This document shows, piece by piece, positions 1 to 7,404 of a DNA stretch of 51,741 bases. A model generated the notes under the pieces. That model saw nothing but the letters and a program-made list of their open reading frames with translations. It searched no databases and was not told the DNA's origin. Position 1 is the stretch's first letter, and each line of letters opens with the position of its first letter. The stretch covers positions 1 through 51,741 of the forward strand of contig JBEBXQ010000013.1 in NCBI GenBank assembly GCA_040391535.1. The letters run 5' to 3'. Made by a program: the position numbers and the translations under genes. The stretch comes from JBEBXQ01 sp040391535 (lineage in GTDB: Bacteria > Bacteroidota > Bacteroidia > Cytophagales > Spirosomataceae).

Positions 1-213
1 ATTCCCTTCCACGTCCTGCCAGTAACCCGGATGAGAAATATCCAGTACCTGATGAGTATCCAGTGTCAGGTACAACTGGTCGATCAGATGCCCGCTGGTA
101 TTGATCAGTGAAGCAATGCGCTCAATATCTCCCGGAGCACCCGGCACAAACAGTGCCCCTGCCGGGTCGCAGAAATCGTATTGCGCGTCAATAATCAAAA
201 AAGCTACAGACAT
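1..213 (-). CDS. Nicotinamidase/isochorismatase-like cysteine hydrolase, N-terminal part (cut by window edge)
   Basis: About 71 codons are visible, starting at the ATG complement at 213 and running off the left edge. The N-terminus reads MSVAFLIIDAQYDFC followed by GALFVPGA and, near residue 53, LDTHQ. This matches the nicotinamidase branch of the isochorismatase-like superfamily: the first Asp is the catalytic acid of the Asp-Lys-Cys triad, and the later Asp-x-His supplies metal ligands in PncA enzymes. The Lys and the catalytic Cys would lie outside the window. PncA converts nicotinamide to nicotinate for NAD salvage, but other cysteine hydrolases share this start, so the substrate is inferred. 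It lies 13 bases downstream of the YcxB-like gene on the same strand and is probably cotranscribed with it. Confidence 0.75.
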   Translation of the reverse strand, partial: MSVAFLIIDAQYDFCDPAGALFVPGAPGDIERIASLINTSGHLIDQLYLTLDTHQVLDISHPGYWQDVEGN

Positions 214-226
214 GAGCCGGTAATTG

Positions 227-772
227 TCAGATCAGATTTTTTTGTTTCAGAATTCTTTCAATAACTTTCAGGTCGTGGTCAGTCCTGAAAATATGAAAAG
301 GGAGATATAAAAACTGCCCTTTGGAAAGAACAAGGACAAAGGCTTCCTTATCTTTATACCCACTTTGAATCTGTTCCCATTTCATCACACCACCTTCTTT
401 GGTGTTGATTTTCATGATAATCTGGCGCGGATCTATTTCATATTCATATTTCTGAAACATAGGTTTGTACTGTTCAAGCTGGGTGACACCGGCAAACTGA
501 ATGATCCAGAAAAGCAGATATAAAATAACACCGATCACTACCGTTACATATATCCATATATTCGGATAGGTGCGGGTAACGTTCAACACCACGTTGATCA
601 GAATCAATGCCACGGGGATAAAAGACCATTTCCATTGCGATTTGAAAAAATGACGCATCGACAAGGCAATGTATTTTTTGTTATCCAGTGCATATTTTTT
701 AGTTTTGACTGCACCTGGACTGGAAGGCATCTGGTAAACAGGTTGGTGTTTATTTACGGGTACTTTGGCCAT
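227..772 (-). CDS. YcxB-like membrane protein
   Basis: A 181-residue protein with two adjacent hydrophobic segments (about residues 50-67 and 73-93), then a soluble C-terminal part of about 85 residues. The tail, with KWEQIQSGYKDKEAFVLVLS and a FLYLPFHIF strand, looks like the YcxB-like C-terminal domain, a small beta-rich domain found behind two transmembrane helices in many bacteria. No function is established for the family. The start at 772 is the only good ATG ahead of the basic N-terminus. The stop lies 13 bases before the nicotinamidase-like start, suggesting a two-gene operon. A TAnnTTTG -7 element is present at 836-843. Confidence 0.7.
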   Translation of the reverse strand: MAKVPVNKHQPVYQMPSSPGAVKTKKYALDNKKYIALSMRHFFKSQWKWSFIPVALILINVVLNVTRTYPNIWIYVTVVIGVILYLLFWIIQFAGVTQLEQYKPMFQKYEYEIDPRQIIMKINTKEGGVMKWEQIQSGYKDKEAFVLVLSKGQFLYLPFHIFRTDHDLKVIERILKQKNLI

Positions 773-835
773 ATTTTCTAATAAAAAGTAATAATTGGTC
801 TTGAATATAAAATGTAATCATTGAAAACCGGATTA

Positions 836-843
836 CAAAATTA
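836..843 (-). promoter_or_regulatory. Candidate -7 element (TAATTTTG) for the YcxB-like gene
   Basis: Read on the minus strand this is TAATTTTG, matching the Bacteroidota housekeeping -7 consensus TAnnTTTG, about 60 bases before the ATG. I see no convincing TTTG -33 element at the usual spacing, so the call rests on the -7 element and position only. Confidence 0.35.
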
Positions 844-980
844 GGAAAATCCTGCCAACTAAGCAGATGGCATCTTAAAATAATACTTATGGATTTAAAA
901 GTATACCAGAAAATGACCGGATTCGTTGTACAATTATCATTTTCCGGATATTTCATGAAAGTCCGAGAATCATTCTATCT

Positions 981-3041
981 ATGAATTTTTTATTCCCGTC
1001 GTTTTTGTGGGGCCTGCTGGCTGTTGCTGTTCCGGTTGCTGTTCATCTCTTCAATTTCAGAAGAACCAGAAAGATATTTTTCAGTAATGTAGAATTATTA
1101 CGTACTGTTGACATACAAACAAGCTCTTTCCGTCACCTGAAGCATCTGCTGATCATGGCCTCGCGGATACTGCTGATCGTTTGTCTGGTGATGGCTTTCG
1201 CGCAACCGTTTATTCCTGCAAAAAATGAAAGCGGATTCAGCATAAACGGGGTTACTTCACTGTACCTTGATAATTCATTCAGTATGCAGAATGAACAGGA
1301 GAACGTCCGGTATCTGGATGTAGCCATTAACCGGTTAAATGAAGTATTGGGATTGCTTAAAAATGCCGGGCATATTCAGTTACTTACCAATGGTTTTACT
1401 GGAGAAGAACAATCATTTCAAGCCCCGGATAAAATACGTGACCGCCTGACCATGGTAGAAATGTCGTCGGTAAGCCGGACCATGGAGCAGGTACTCAGAC
1501 GGCAGCGAAAAGCGCTGGAGGAAGAAAACCCACGATCACCGAAACAGTTATTCTGGGTATCGGATTTTCAGAAAAGCACGACAGGTGATTTGTCAGTGAT
1601 CAATCCTGACTCTACCGAAAAGTTGTTTATAGTTCCTGTACAGGCCCAGACAGCAAAAAACCTTTATGTGGACTCGGTCTGGTTGAATACCCCGTTTCTG
1701 AGAGAATTACAGAACAATATCCTTCATGTCAGAATCCGTAATTCCGGCGAAGAAACCGTGCAGAATCAGGTGATAAAACTCTATATCGGGGGGACACAGA
1801 TATCCAGTGCTTCACTGAATATCGAAGGTAACGGAAGCCAGACAGCTGCTTTTAATTTCAGTGTAAAAGGGCAGGGAATGCAGCGGGGGCAAATTACATT
1901 TGATGATTTTCCGGTTACCTTCGATAACGACTATTATTTTGTGCTGAATGCTTCTCCGAAAATCAGGATTCTGCATCTTTTTGAAGAGCAGGCTTCCGAT
2001 GGTTATATCGCCAATGTCTTTGGAAATGACAGCATTTTTCAGGTTTCCAGGTTCAGTGTCCGCAATCTTGATCAGGGCTTACTGAAAGAAGCTGATCTGA
2101 TTGTGGCGGAAGGAATAGAACGGCCCTCAGGTTCAGTAGGGGCTACTTTACAGGCATTTATGAAAGAGGGGGGAAGTATACTGGTTATTCCGCCGGGAAA
2201 GCCGGATGTTGCAGAATATAATACCTGGCTGGGAGCTGAAGGTATACAGTTTTCGGCTTCGGGTACAAACACCGGACTACTTGCATTAAAAACACCGGAC
2301 CGTAAAATTCCGTTTTTCTCAGACGTTTTTGAAGCATCGGTTCAACATGAAAACCAGACGGACATGCCTTCGGTCGTACCGGTCTGGCGTTGGAATAAAG
2401 CCGGAGTCCCCTTGTTGTTTACACGGGATGAAATTCCTTATTTTTCCAGGTTTTCTGCCGGCCGCGGGAATCTGTTTTTATTAGCAGCCCCGTTAAAGTC
2501 CGAATTCGGAAATTTTGCCCAGCATGCTTTATTTGTTCCTGTTATGTATAAAATAGCAGCCCTGAGTGTCAAAGCCAGTAAACTGGCCTATAGCTTTGAG
2601 GACCGGGCTGTTGAACTGACAGTGGAAAACGGAGGAAATACTCAGGTATTTAAATTGCGGCGAGAGAATGTAGAGATGATTCCGGTGCAAAGGCTGGCAG
2701 GTAATAAACTGACACTGGAGATGCCGGGAGAAGACCAGCTTGCGGCTGATCAGACGTTACAACCGGGTTACTATGACTTATTATCAGACGGTAAACCCGA
2801 ACAGACGATCGCCCTGAATTATGGGAAAGCTGAATCTGATCTTCAGTTTTATACGCCGGAAGAGTTAAGGAAACAATGGGCCGGTAATAAACATATACAG
2901 GTTTTTGATACCATTGAAGACACGGGTTTTCTGCGCGGATTTGAAAAGCAGTACATGGGGGAAGCCTTATGGAAGTATTTTCTGTATGCGGCTTTGTTTT
3001 TCCTGCTTATGGAAATTGCTCTGATCCGCTGGATGAAATAA
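981..3041 (+). CDS. BatA-domain / VWA-like membrane protein
   Basis: A 686-residue membrane protein. Residues 1-78 are the BatA (aerotolerance-regulator) N-terminal domain: an FLFPSFLWGL start, the hydrophobic segment LLAVAVPVAVHLFNF, the RRTRKIFFSNVELL stretch, and a second helix near 57-76. A VWA-like region follows, with DNSFS near residue 95 giving the D-x-S-x-S metal-site pattern. The middle (about 320-420) resembles a class I glutamine-amidotransferase-like fold, by analogy with relatives. A last helix near 665-682 ends just before the basic C-terminus. Bat-type proteins are envelope proteins of unclear biochemistry. The gene is monocistronic here, divergent from the YcxB-like gene and convergent with DUF5606. 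Confidence 0.8.
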   Translation: MNFLFPSFLWGLLAVAVPVAVHLFNFRRTRKIFFSNVELLRTVDIQTSSFRHLKHLLIMASRILLIVCLVMAFAQPFIPAKNESGFSINGVTSLYLDNSFSMQNEQENVRYLDVAINRLNEVLGLLKNAGHIQLLTNGFTGEEQSFQAPDKIRDRLTMVEMSSVSRTMEQVLRRQRKALEEENPRSPKQLFWVSDFQKSTTGDLSVINPDSTEKLFIVPVQAQTAKNLYVDSVWLNTPFLRELQNNILHVRIRNSGEETVQNQVIKLYIGGTQISSASLNIEGNGSQTAAFNFSVKGQGMQRGQITFDDFPVTFDNDYYFVLNASPKIRILHLFEEQASDGYIANVFGNDSIFQVSRFSVRNLDQGLLKEADLIVAEGIERPSGSVGATLQAFMKEGGSILVIPPGKPDVAEYNTWLGAEGIQFSASGTNTGLLALKTPDRKIPFFSDVFEASVQHENQTDMPSVVPVWRWNKAGVPLLFTRDEIPYFSRFSAGRGNLFLLAAPLKSEFGNFAQHALFVPVMYKIAALSVKASKLAYSFEDRAVELTVENGGNTQVFKLRRENVEMIPVQRLAGNKLTLEMPGEDQLAADQTLQPGYYDLLSDGKPEQTIALNYGKAESDLQFYTPEELRKQWAGNKHIQVFDTIEDTGFLRGFEKQYMGEALWKYFLYAALFFLLMEIALIRWMK

Positions 3042-3045
3042 AAAA

Positions 3046-3071
3046 GAGGCGGAGCAAATATTGTCCGCCTC
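3046..3071 (-). terminator. Rho-independent terminator at the batA-like / DUF5606 convergence
   Basis: An 8-bp perfect stem (gaggcgga / tccgcctc) with a 10-base loop. Read on the minus strand it is followed by a run of Ts (complement of 3035-3045), so it is a good terminator for the DUF5606 gene. The plus-strand side lacks a T-run, so its action on the BatA-like transcript would be weaker. Confidence 0.65.
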
Positions 3072-3095
3072 ACAGGATAAAACCGTAGTTTGTCT

Positions 3096-3551
3096 TTACG
3101 CCTCAGATGAAACTTCCGTTTCTTCTACTTCGCTAGGCTCTTCATTATCAAAAGCTTCCGGAACAAAAGCAGAAATAAGGTTATACCACTGGGCAATTTT
3201 TCTGATATCCGAAACATATACTCTGTCTCTGTCGAAATCAGGTAATACTGAATTTAAAAATTCAATAAGATCTTTGTCAGAAGCAGGTTTTATTTCAAAA
3301 GGCACCTTCTCGCCGTGTACTTCCCGTATTTTAAGGAAAACGTCAGCAATAGGTACAGAATCGGCTTCGCCGTCTGTAAAAATGGAGACATCCTTCAAAA
3401 CGGAAACTTTGGCAGTAGGGCCTATTAATGTCTTTTCTTTTTTTTCAGTCAGACTTTCGACAATGACTCCGGCACGCCCAGGTTTTAAAATTCTGAAAAG
3501 CCCGCTTTTTCCTGAAACATTGGCGATTTCCTTTAACACTTCCATGCTCAT
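3096..3551 (-). CDS. DUF5606 family protein
   Basis: A 151-residue cytosolic protein. The N-terminal 60 residues, with VLKEIANVSGKSGLFRILK and then VIVESL, match the small DUF5606 domain conserved across Bacteroidota. The middle (about 75-125) carries a conserved-looking region ending in YVSDIRKIAQWYN. The last 20 residues are Glu/Ser-rich and probably disordered. Two ATGs lie six bases apart (3551 and 3545); the longer form is listed. No function is known to me. It follows dxs on the same strand after about 100 bases and ends at the 3046-3071 hairpin. Confidence 0.75.
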   Translation of the reverse strand: MSMEVLKEIANVSGKSGLFRILKPGRAGVIVESLTEKKEKTLIGPTAKVSVLKDVSIFTDGEADSVPIADVFLKIREVHGEKVPFEIKPASDKDLIEFLNSVLPDFDRDRVYVSDIRKIAQWYNLISAFVPEAFDNEEPSEVEETEVSSEA

Positions 3552-3649
3552 AAGCTAATGGTTGATCGTTTGATAGATAGTTAATACTGATTTTTAGCTA
3601 ATTAATTATAAAGATTCAGGAGTTTATCCGAAACTGGTTTTCGACAGGG

Positions 3650-5578
3650 TTAATGAAGTACTGAAGTAGCTGCCATTTCTCTGACTGTCCGGATAATTCC
3701 GTCTACGTCGAATCCGCATTCCTTCTGGAGCTCAACCTGTTCACCATGTTCTATAAACCGGTCAGGAATCCCCATTCTTTTTATTTTGGCCGAATAACCA
3801 TGGTCTGCCATGAATTCCAGTACCGCACTTCCCATACCCCCCTGTATACACCCGTCTTCAATCGTGATAATTTTGTCAAATCTGCCGAAGATGTCATGCA
3901 ACATATCTTCATCAACAGGCTTGGCAAAACGCATATCATAATGTGCGGCAGAAATTCCCTCCTTAAGTAATTCCTGAAGAGCCTGTACGGCATAGTTACC
4001 AATATGTCCGATGGTCAGAACCGCCAGGTCGGCACCGTCTGAGATTTTCCTTCCTTTTCCCACCGGAATGGCTTCGAAAGGTTTTTTCCAGTCAGGCATC
4101 ACCCCTTCACCCCGCGGATACCGTATAGAAAAAGCATGATTGCTCTCCTGGATCAGCGGTGTCTGTGCGGTATACATCAGGTTACGCAACTCCTGTTCAT
4201 TCATAGGAGCGGAAACAATCATATTGGGAATGCAGCGCATGTAGGCGATATCGTACGCACCATGATGCGTGGCACCGTCGGCCCCGGCAAATCCGGCCCT
4301 GTCCAGGCAGAAAATCACGGGTAGTTCCTGAATACAGACATCATGAATGACCTGATCATAGGCCCGCTGCATGAATGTTGAATAGATATTGCAGTATACT
4401 ACCTTTCCCTGAGTAGCCATTCCGGCTGAAAAAGTGACAGCGTGCTGCTCGGCAATCCCCACATCAAATGCTCTTTCGGGAATCGCTTTCATCATGATAT
4501 TCAGCGATGATCCGGAAGGCATTGCCGGTGTAATGCCCACAATATTTTTATTATTCTCCGCAAGTTCAACAATCGTATGTCCGAAAACATCCTGATATTT
4601 CGGCGGCTGCGGGGTCGAGTAAACTTTCTTTTTGATTTCTCCGGTAATCTTATCGAACTTTCCGGGTGCATGCCATTTGGTCTGATCTTTTTCCGCCAGG
4701 CTATAACCTTTTCCTTTGACGGTCAGGCAGTGCAGCAGCTTCGGGCCGGGGATATTTTTCAGATCTTCCAGTACAGCAGTCAGATGATTGACATCATTAC
4801 CATCAATGGGGCCAAAATAGCGCAGGCCCAGCGACTCGAACATATTGCTCTGCCGCATAAGGGCGCCTTTCAGCACGGTTTCAACTTTAGATACAATTTC
4901 CTGAGCGCTTTTACCGAAGCGGCTCATTTTGCCCAGCATATTCCAGACTTCATCTTTTACCTTGTTATAGGTAGTTGAAGTGGTAATGTCTGTCAGATAT
5001 TCTTTTAAAGCACCCACATTCGGGTCAATGGCCATGCAATTGTCGTTCAGAACGATCAGCAGATTAGAATCGGTAGCTCCTGCATGATTCATCCCCTCAA
5101 ATGCCATTCCGGCAGTCATGGCTCCGTCTCCGATAACCGCAATATGCTGCCTGCTTTTGTTATTTTCCAGTGAAGAACTGACCGCCATTCCAAGCGCAGC
5201 AGAGATGGATGTGGAAGAATGCCCAACACCAAAACTGTCGTACGGGCTTTCTTTGCGTTTGGGGAAGCCGGAAATACCGCCATACATGCGGTTGGTTCTG
5301 AAATTATCTTTTCTGCCTGTCAGGATTTTATGACCATAGGCCTGGTGACCTACATCCCATACTACCTGATCATCAGGCGTATTGAATACATAGTGTAATG
5401 CGACCGTCAGTTCAACAACGCCTAAACTGGCTCCGAAATGCCCTCCGTAAACGGACACATTATCGATAATAAACTGTCTCAGTTCATTACAAACCTGGGT
5501 CAACTGGGTAATATCCAGCTTTCTGAGATCCTCCGGCGAATCGATGCTCCTGAGTAACGGTCCTGGGGTAATGAGCAT
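3650..5578 (-). CDS. dxs: 1-deoxy-D-xylulose-5-phosphate synthase
   Basis: Full-length DXS (642 residues), the thiamine-diphosphate enzyme that condenses pyruvate and glyceraldehyde-3-phosphate in the first step of the MEP isoprenoid pathway. Diagnostic segments are DVGHQAYGHKILTGR near residue 76, GVGHSS, the ThDP/Mg site GDGAMTAGMAFE followed by NDNCMAIDPNVGAL, the transketolase-type pyrimidine domain with GIAEQHAVTFSAGMA, and the C-terminal IEDGCIQGGMGSAV. The order and length are normal for the family. The start at 5578 gives the usual short leader before the substrate domain. It follows the rhomboid genes after about 96-100 bases and has its own -7 element in that gap. Confidence 0.97.
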   Translation of the reverse strand: MLITPGPLLRSIDSPEDLRKLDITQLTQVCNELRQFIIDNVSVYGGHFGASLGVVELTVALHYVFNTPDDQVVWDVGHQAYGHKILTGRKDNFRTNRMYGGISGFPKRKESPYDSFGVGHSSTSISAALGMAVSSSLENNKSRQHIAVIGDGAMTAGMAFEGMNHAGATDSNLLIVLNDNCMAIDPNVGALKEYLTDITTSTTYNKVKDEVWNMLGKMSRFGKSAQEIVSKVETVLKGALMRQSNMFESLGLRYFGPIDGNDVNHLTAVLEDLKNIPGPKLLHCLTVKGKGYSLAEKDQTKWHAPGKFDKITGEIKKKVYSTPQPPKYQDVFGHTIVELAENNKNIVGITPAMPSGSSLNIMMKAIPERAFDVGIAEQHAVTFSAGMATQGKVVYCNIYSTFMQRAYDQVIHDVCIQELPVIFCLDRAGFAGADGATHHGAYDIAYMRCIPNMIVSAPMNEQELRNLMYTAQTPLIQESNHAFSIRYPRGEGVMPDWKKPFEAIPVGKGRKISDGADLAVLTIGHIGNYAVQALQELLKEGISAAHYDMRFAKPVDEDMLHDIFGRFDKIITIEDGCIQGGMGSAVLEFMADHGYSAKIKRMGIPDRFIEHGEQVELQKECGFDVDGIIRTVREMAATSVLH

Positions 5579-5633
5579 GTGGTCTTTTAAAATGATAATT
5601 TATCTGGTGTTTCTGTCAATTCAGTTGAATGAG

Positions 5634-5641
5634 CAAAGGTA
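5634..5641 (-). promoter_or_regulatory. Candidate -7 element (TACCTTTG) for dxs
   Basis: On the minus strand this reads TACCTTTG, fitting TAnnTTTG, about 55 bases before the dxs ATG. No clear -33 TTTG is seen. It suggests dxs can be transcribed separately from the mutL-rhomboid genes upstream. Confidence 0.35.
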
Positions 5642-5674
5642 AGAAAAGAATGATAATTGTCAGGCATTATTTGG

Positions 5675-6601
5675 TTATTGCTGGCTGGCCCTGAATAATT
5701 TTTGTTTCTCTTCTTTCGTCAGACTTTCATAACCCGACTTCGAAATTTTATCAAGAATGGAGTCTATTTCGTCCTGATCCGGTATTTCCGTAAATTTTTT
5801 CGACGGGTTAGGATTATTGGAATAGGGCGTTGAAACTGTACTCCGGTAAACGGATTTCTTCCGGTGCGTAACCTTTAACGGCGGACGTTTTCTGAAGAGA
5901 TTATCCCATAATTCCATCAGGTAATATACGGGCCGGCCGAGGTCGGTGCCGTTATGTAAAAACCGGATAAAAAGATAACCGAACAGCGCGCCCCCAAGGT
6001 GGGCCAGGTTACCTCCGGCATTGGGACCAATGGATTGGGCAAATGACAGAATGATATAAAACAGGGCGATATATTTAATCCGGATAGGCCCTATGAAAAT
6101 CAGGTGAAAGGTATAATTAGGCAGTAATGTGGAAGCTGCAACAGCAACTGCGAAAGCAGCACCTGAGGCTCCCAGTAATCTGGAACCGGCTACCATTTCC
6201 TGAAAATAAGGTACCAGATTATAAATGGCTATATAGGCAACACCTCCGATGATTCCACCCAGTACATATAGCGCGATCAGCCTTCTTGCACCCAGATATT
6301 CATCAATCAGCCGTCCGAACCAATACAGAAACAGCATATTGAAGAGAATATGGAACAGATCTTCATGCGTAAAGAAGTAGGTAATGAGTGTCCAGGGTTT
6401 ATAAAGAAAAACCGGAATGCTCGAAGGCAGGATAATAAACTCTACAATGGAATGATAGATACCCGATGAACTACTTAACGTAAGGATCACCTTCAGCACC
6501 AGCAAACACAAAAATACAAACAGGTTGATCAGGATAATTTTGACCAACGCATTGTTTGTTTTATAAAATTCCCTTCGGAGCTCGTTAACAAAACCGCTCA
6601 T
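5675..6601 (-). CDS. Rhomboid family intramembrane serine protease (second of a pair)
   Basis: An S54 rhomboid of 308 residues from the ATG at 6601; an upstream in-frame TTG at 6610 is less likely. The active-site Ser is in LLGASGAAFA (GxSG) and the catalytic His is in NLAHLGGALFGY, giving the Ser-His dyad in two membrane helices. Six or more hydrophobic segments span about residues 20-215. A soluble tail of about 80 basic/acidic residues follows, ending in a Lys/Glu-rich helix similar to tails in other Bacteroidota rhomboids. It cleaves membrane proteins within the bilayer; the substrates are unknown. It starts 5 bases after the stop of the other rhomboid, so the two are translated as a unit behind mutL. 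Confidence 0.92.
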   Translation of the reverse strand: MSGFVNELRREFYKTNNALVKIILINLFVFLCLLVLKVILTLSSSSGIYHSIVEFIILPSSIPVFLYKPWTLITYFFTHEDLFHILFNMLFLYWFGRLIDEYLGARRLIALYVLGGIIGGVAYIAIYNLVPYFQEMVAGSRLLGASGAAFAVAVAASTLLPNYTFHLIFIGPIRIKYIALFYIILSFAQSIGPNAGGNLAHLGGALFGYLFIRFLHNGTDLGRPVYYLMELWDNLFRKRPPLKVTHRKKSVYRSTVSTPYSNNPNPSKKFTEIPDQDEIDSILDKISKSGYESLTKEEKQKLFRASQQ

Positions 6602-6606
6602 ATATT

Positions 6607-7389
6607 TCAATAATATTTAGTTCTCTGACTATTCCAGTATCGTAGCAGAATAAAGGCAAACAGCATACCGCCGATGTGGGCGAAATGCGCTACATTATCT
6701 GACTGGGCATTCTGGAATCCTGCATATAACTCATACAAGCCATAGAAAGTTACAAAATATTTTGCTTTAATCGGAAACGGGAAAAACAATAAAAATAATT
6801 CGGTGTTGGGAAAGAGCAGACCAAACGCCATCAGAATCCCGAAAATAGCACCGGATGCACCTACCATCGGGATATTGGCTTCTCTTACAAAGTCATTTCT
6901 CACCATTTCCACACTCGCCTGAATAAATCTCGAATCGGTCGGATGGTCTTCAAAGCGGTTAATGAAATCAAGGTTCAGCTCATAAAGACGGGAATTGTAT
7001 CTGCTCAGATAGTCCAGCAATCCTTCCGGTGTAGGTGCGCTTATATAGGCATCCAGGGCTGTTTTGGCCTGTGCCATTTCAAAGTAACTGATCCCCCAGA
7101 AAAGCAGGCCGGCACCAATACCGGTAAACATATAGAAGAACAGGAATCTTTTCGATCCCCACATTCTTTCCAGTAAAGGGCCGAATATGAAAAGGCCGAA
7201 CAGGTTTCCGAAAATATGTCCCCAGCCCGAATGCAAAAACATGTAGGTTACAAACTGATAAGGCTCAAAATAGGGAGAGAAATAAGAGAAAAGAGCAAAC
7301 TGCCCGGAAAACCGCAGGCTGGAGTCCAGCAGGAATATCATCACATTGATGATCAGTAAGTTCCGGACAATCGGTGTAATTGCCATCAT
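6607..7389 (-). CDS. Rhomboid family intramembrane serine protease (first of a pair)
   Basis: A 260-residue S54 rhomboid. The catalytic Ser sits in MVGASGAIFGILMAFGLLFP and the His in NVAHFAHIGGMLFAF. HSGWGHIFGNLFGLFIFGP supplies the conserved helix-2 His and Asn that stabilise the oxyanion in the family. A hydrophilic loop of about 60 residues (about 105-165) between helices 3 and 4 is longer than in minimal rhomboids. There is no soluble C-terminal domain, unlike its neighbour. Start: two adjacent ATGs at 7389 and 7386. It lies 15 bases after the mutL stop, so mutL and both rhomboids form an operon, an order I associate with other Bacteroidota genomes. Confidence 0.92.
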   Translation of the reverse strand: MMAITPIVRNLLIINVMIFLLDSSLRFSGQFALFSYFSPYFEPYQFVTYMFLHSGWGHIFGNLFGLFIFGPLLERMWGSKRFLFFYMFTGIGAGLLFWGISYFEMAQAKTALDAYISAPTPEGLLDYLSRYNSRLYELNLDFINRFEDHPTDSRFIQASVEMVRNDFVREANIPMVGASGAIFGILMAFGLLFPNTELFLLFFPFPIKAKYFVTFYGLYELYAGFQNAQSDNVAHFAHIGGMLFAFILLRYWNSQRTKYY

Positions 7390-7404
7390 AGCGTATACTA
7401 AATT

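Noticed and set aside
3061..3558. Plus-strand ORF opposite DUF5606
   Set aside because: It is a Ser/Thr-rich shadow of the DUF5606 gene, which has a family match and a terminator.
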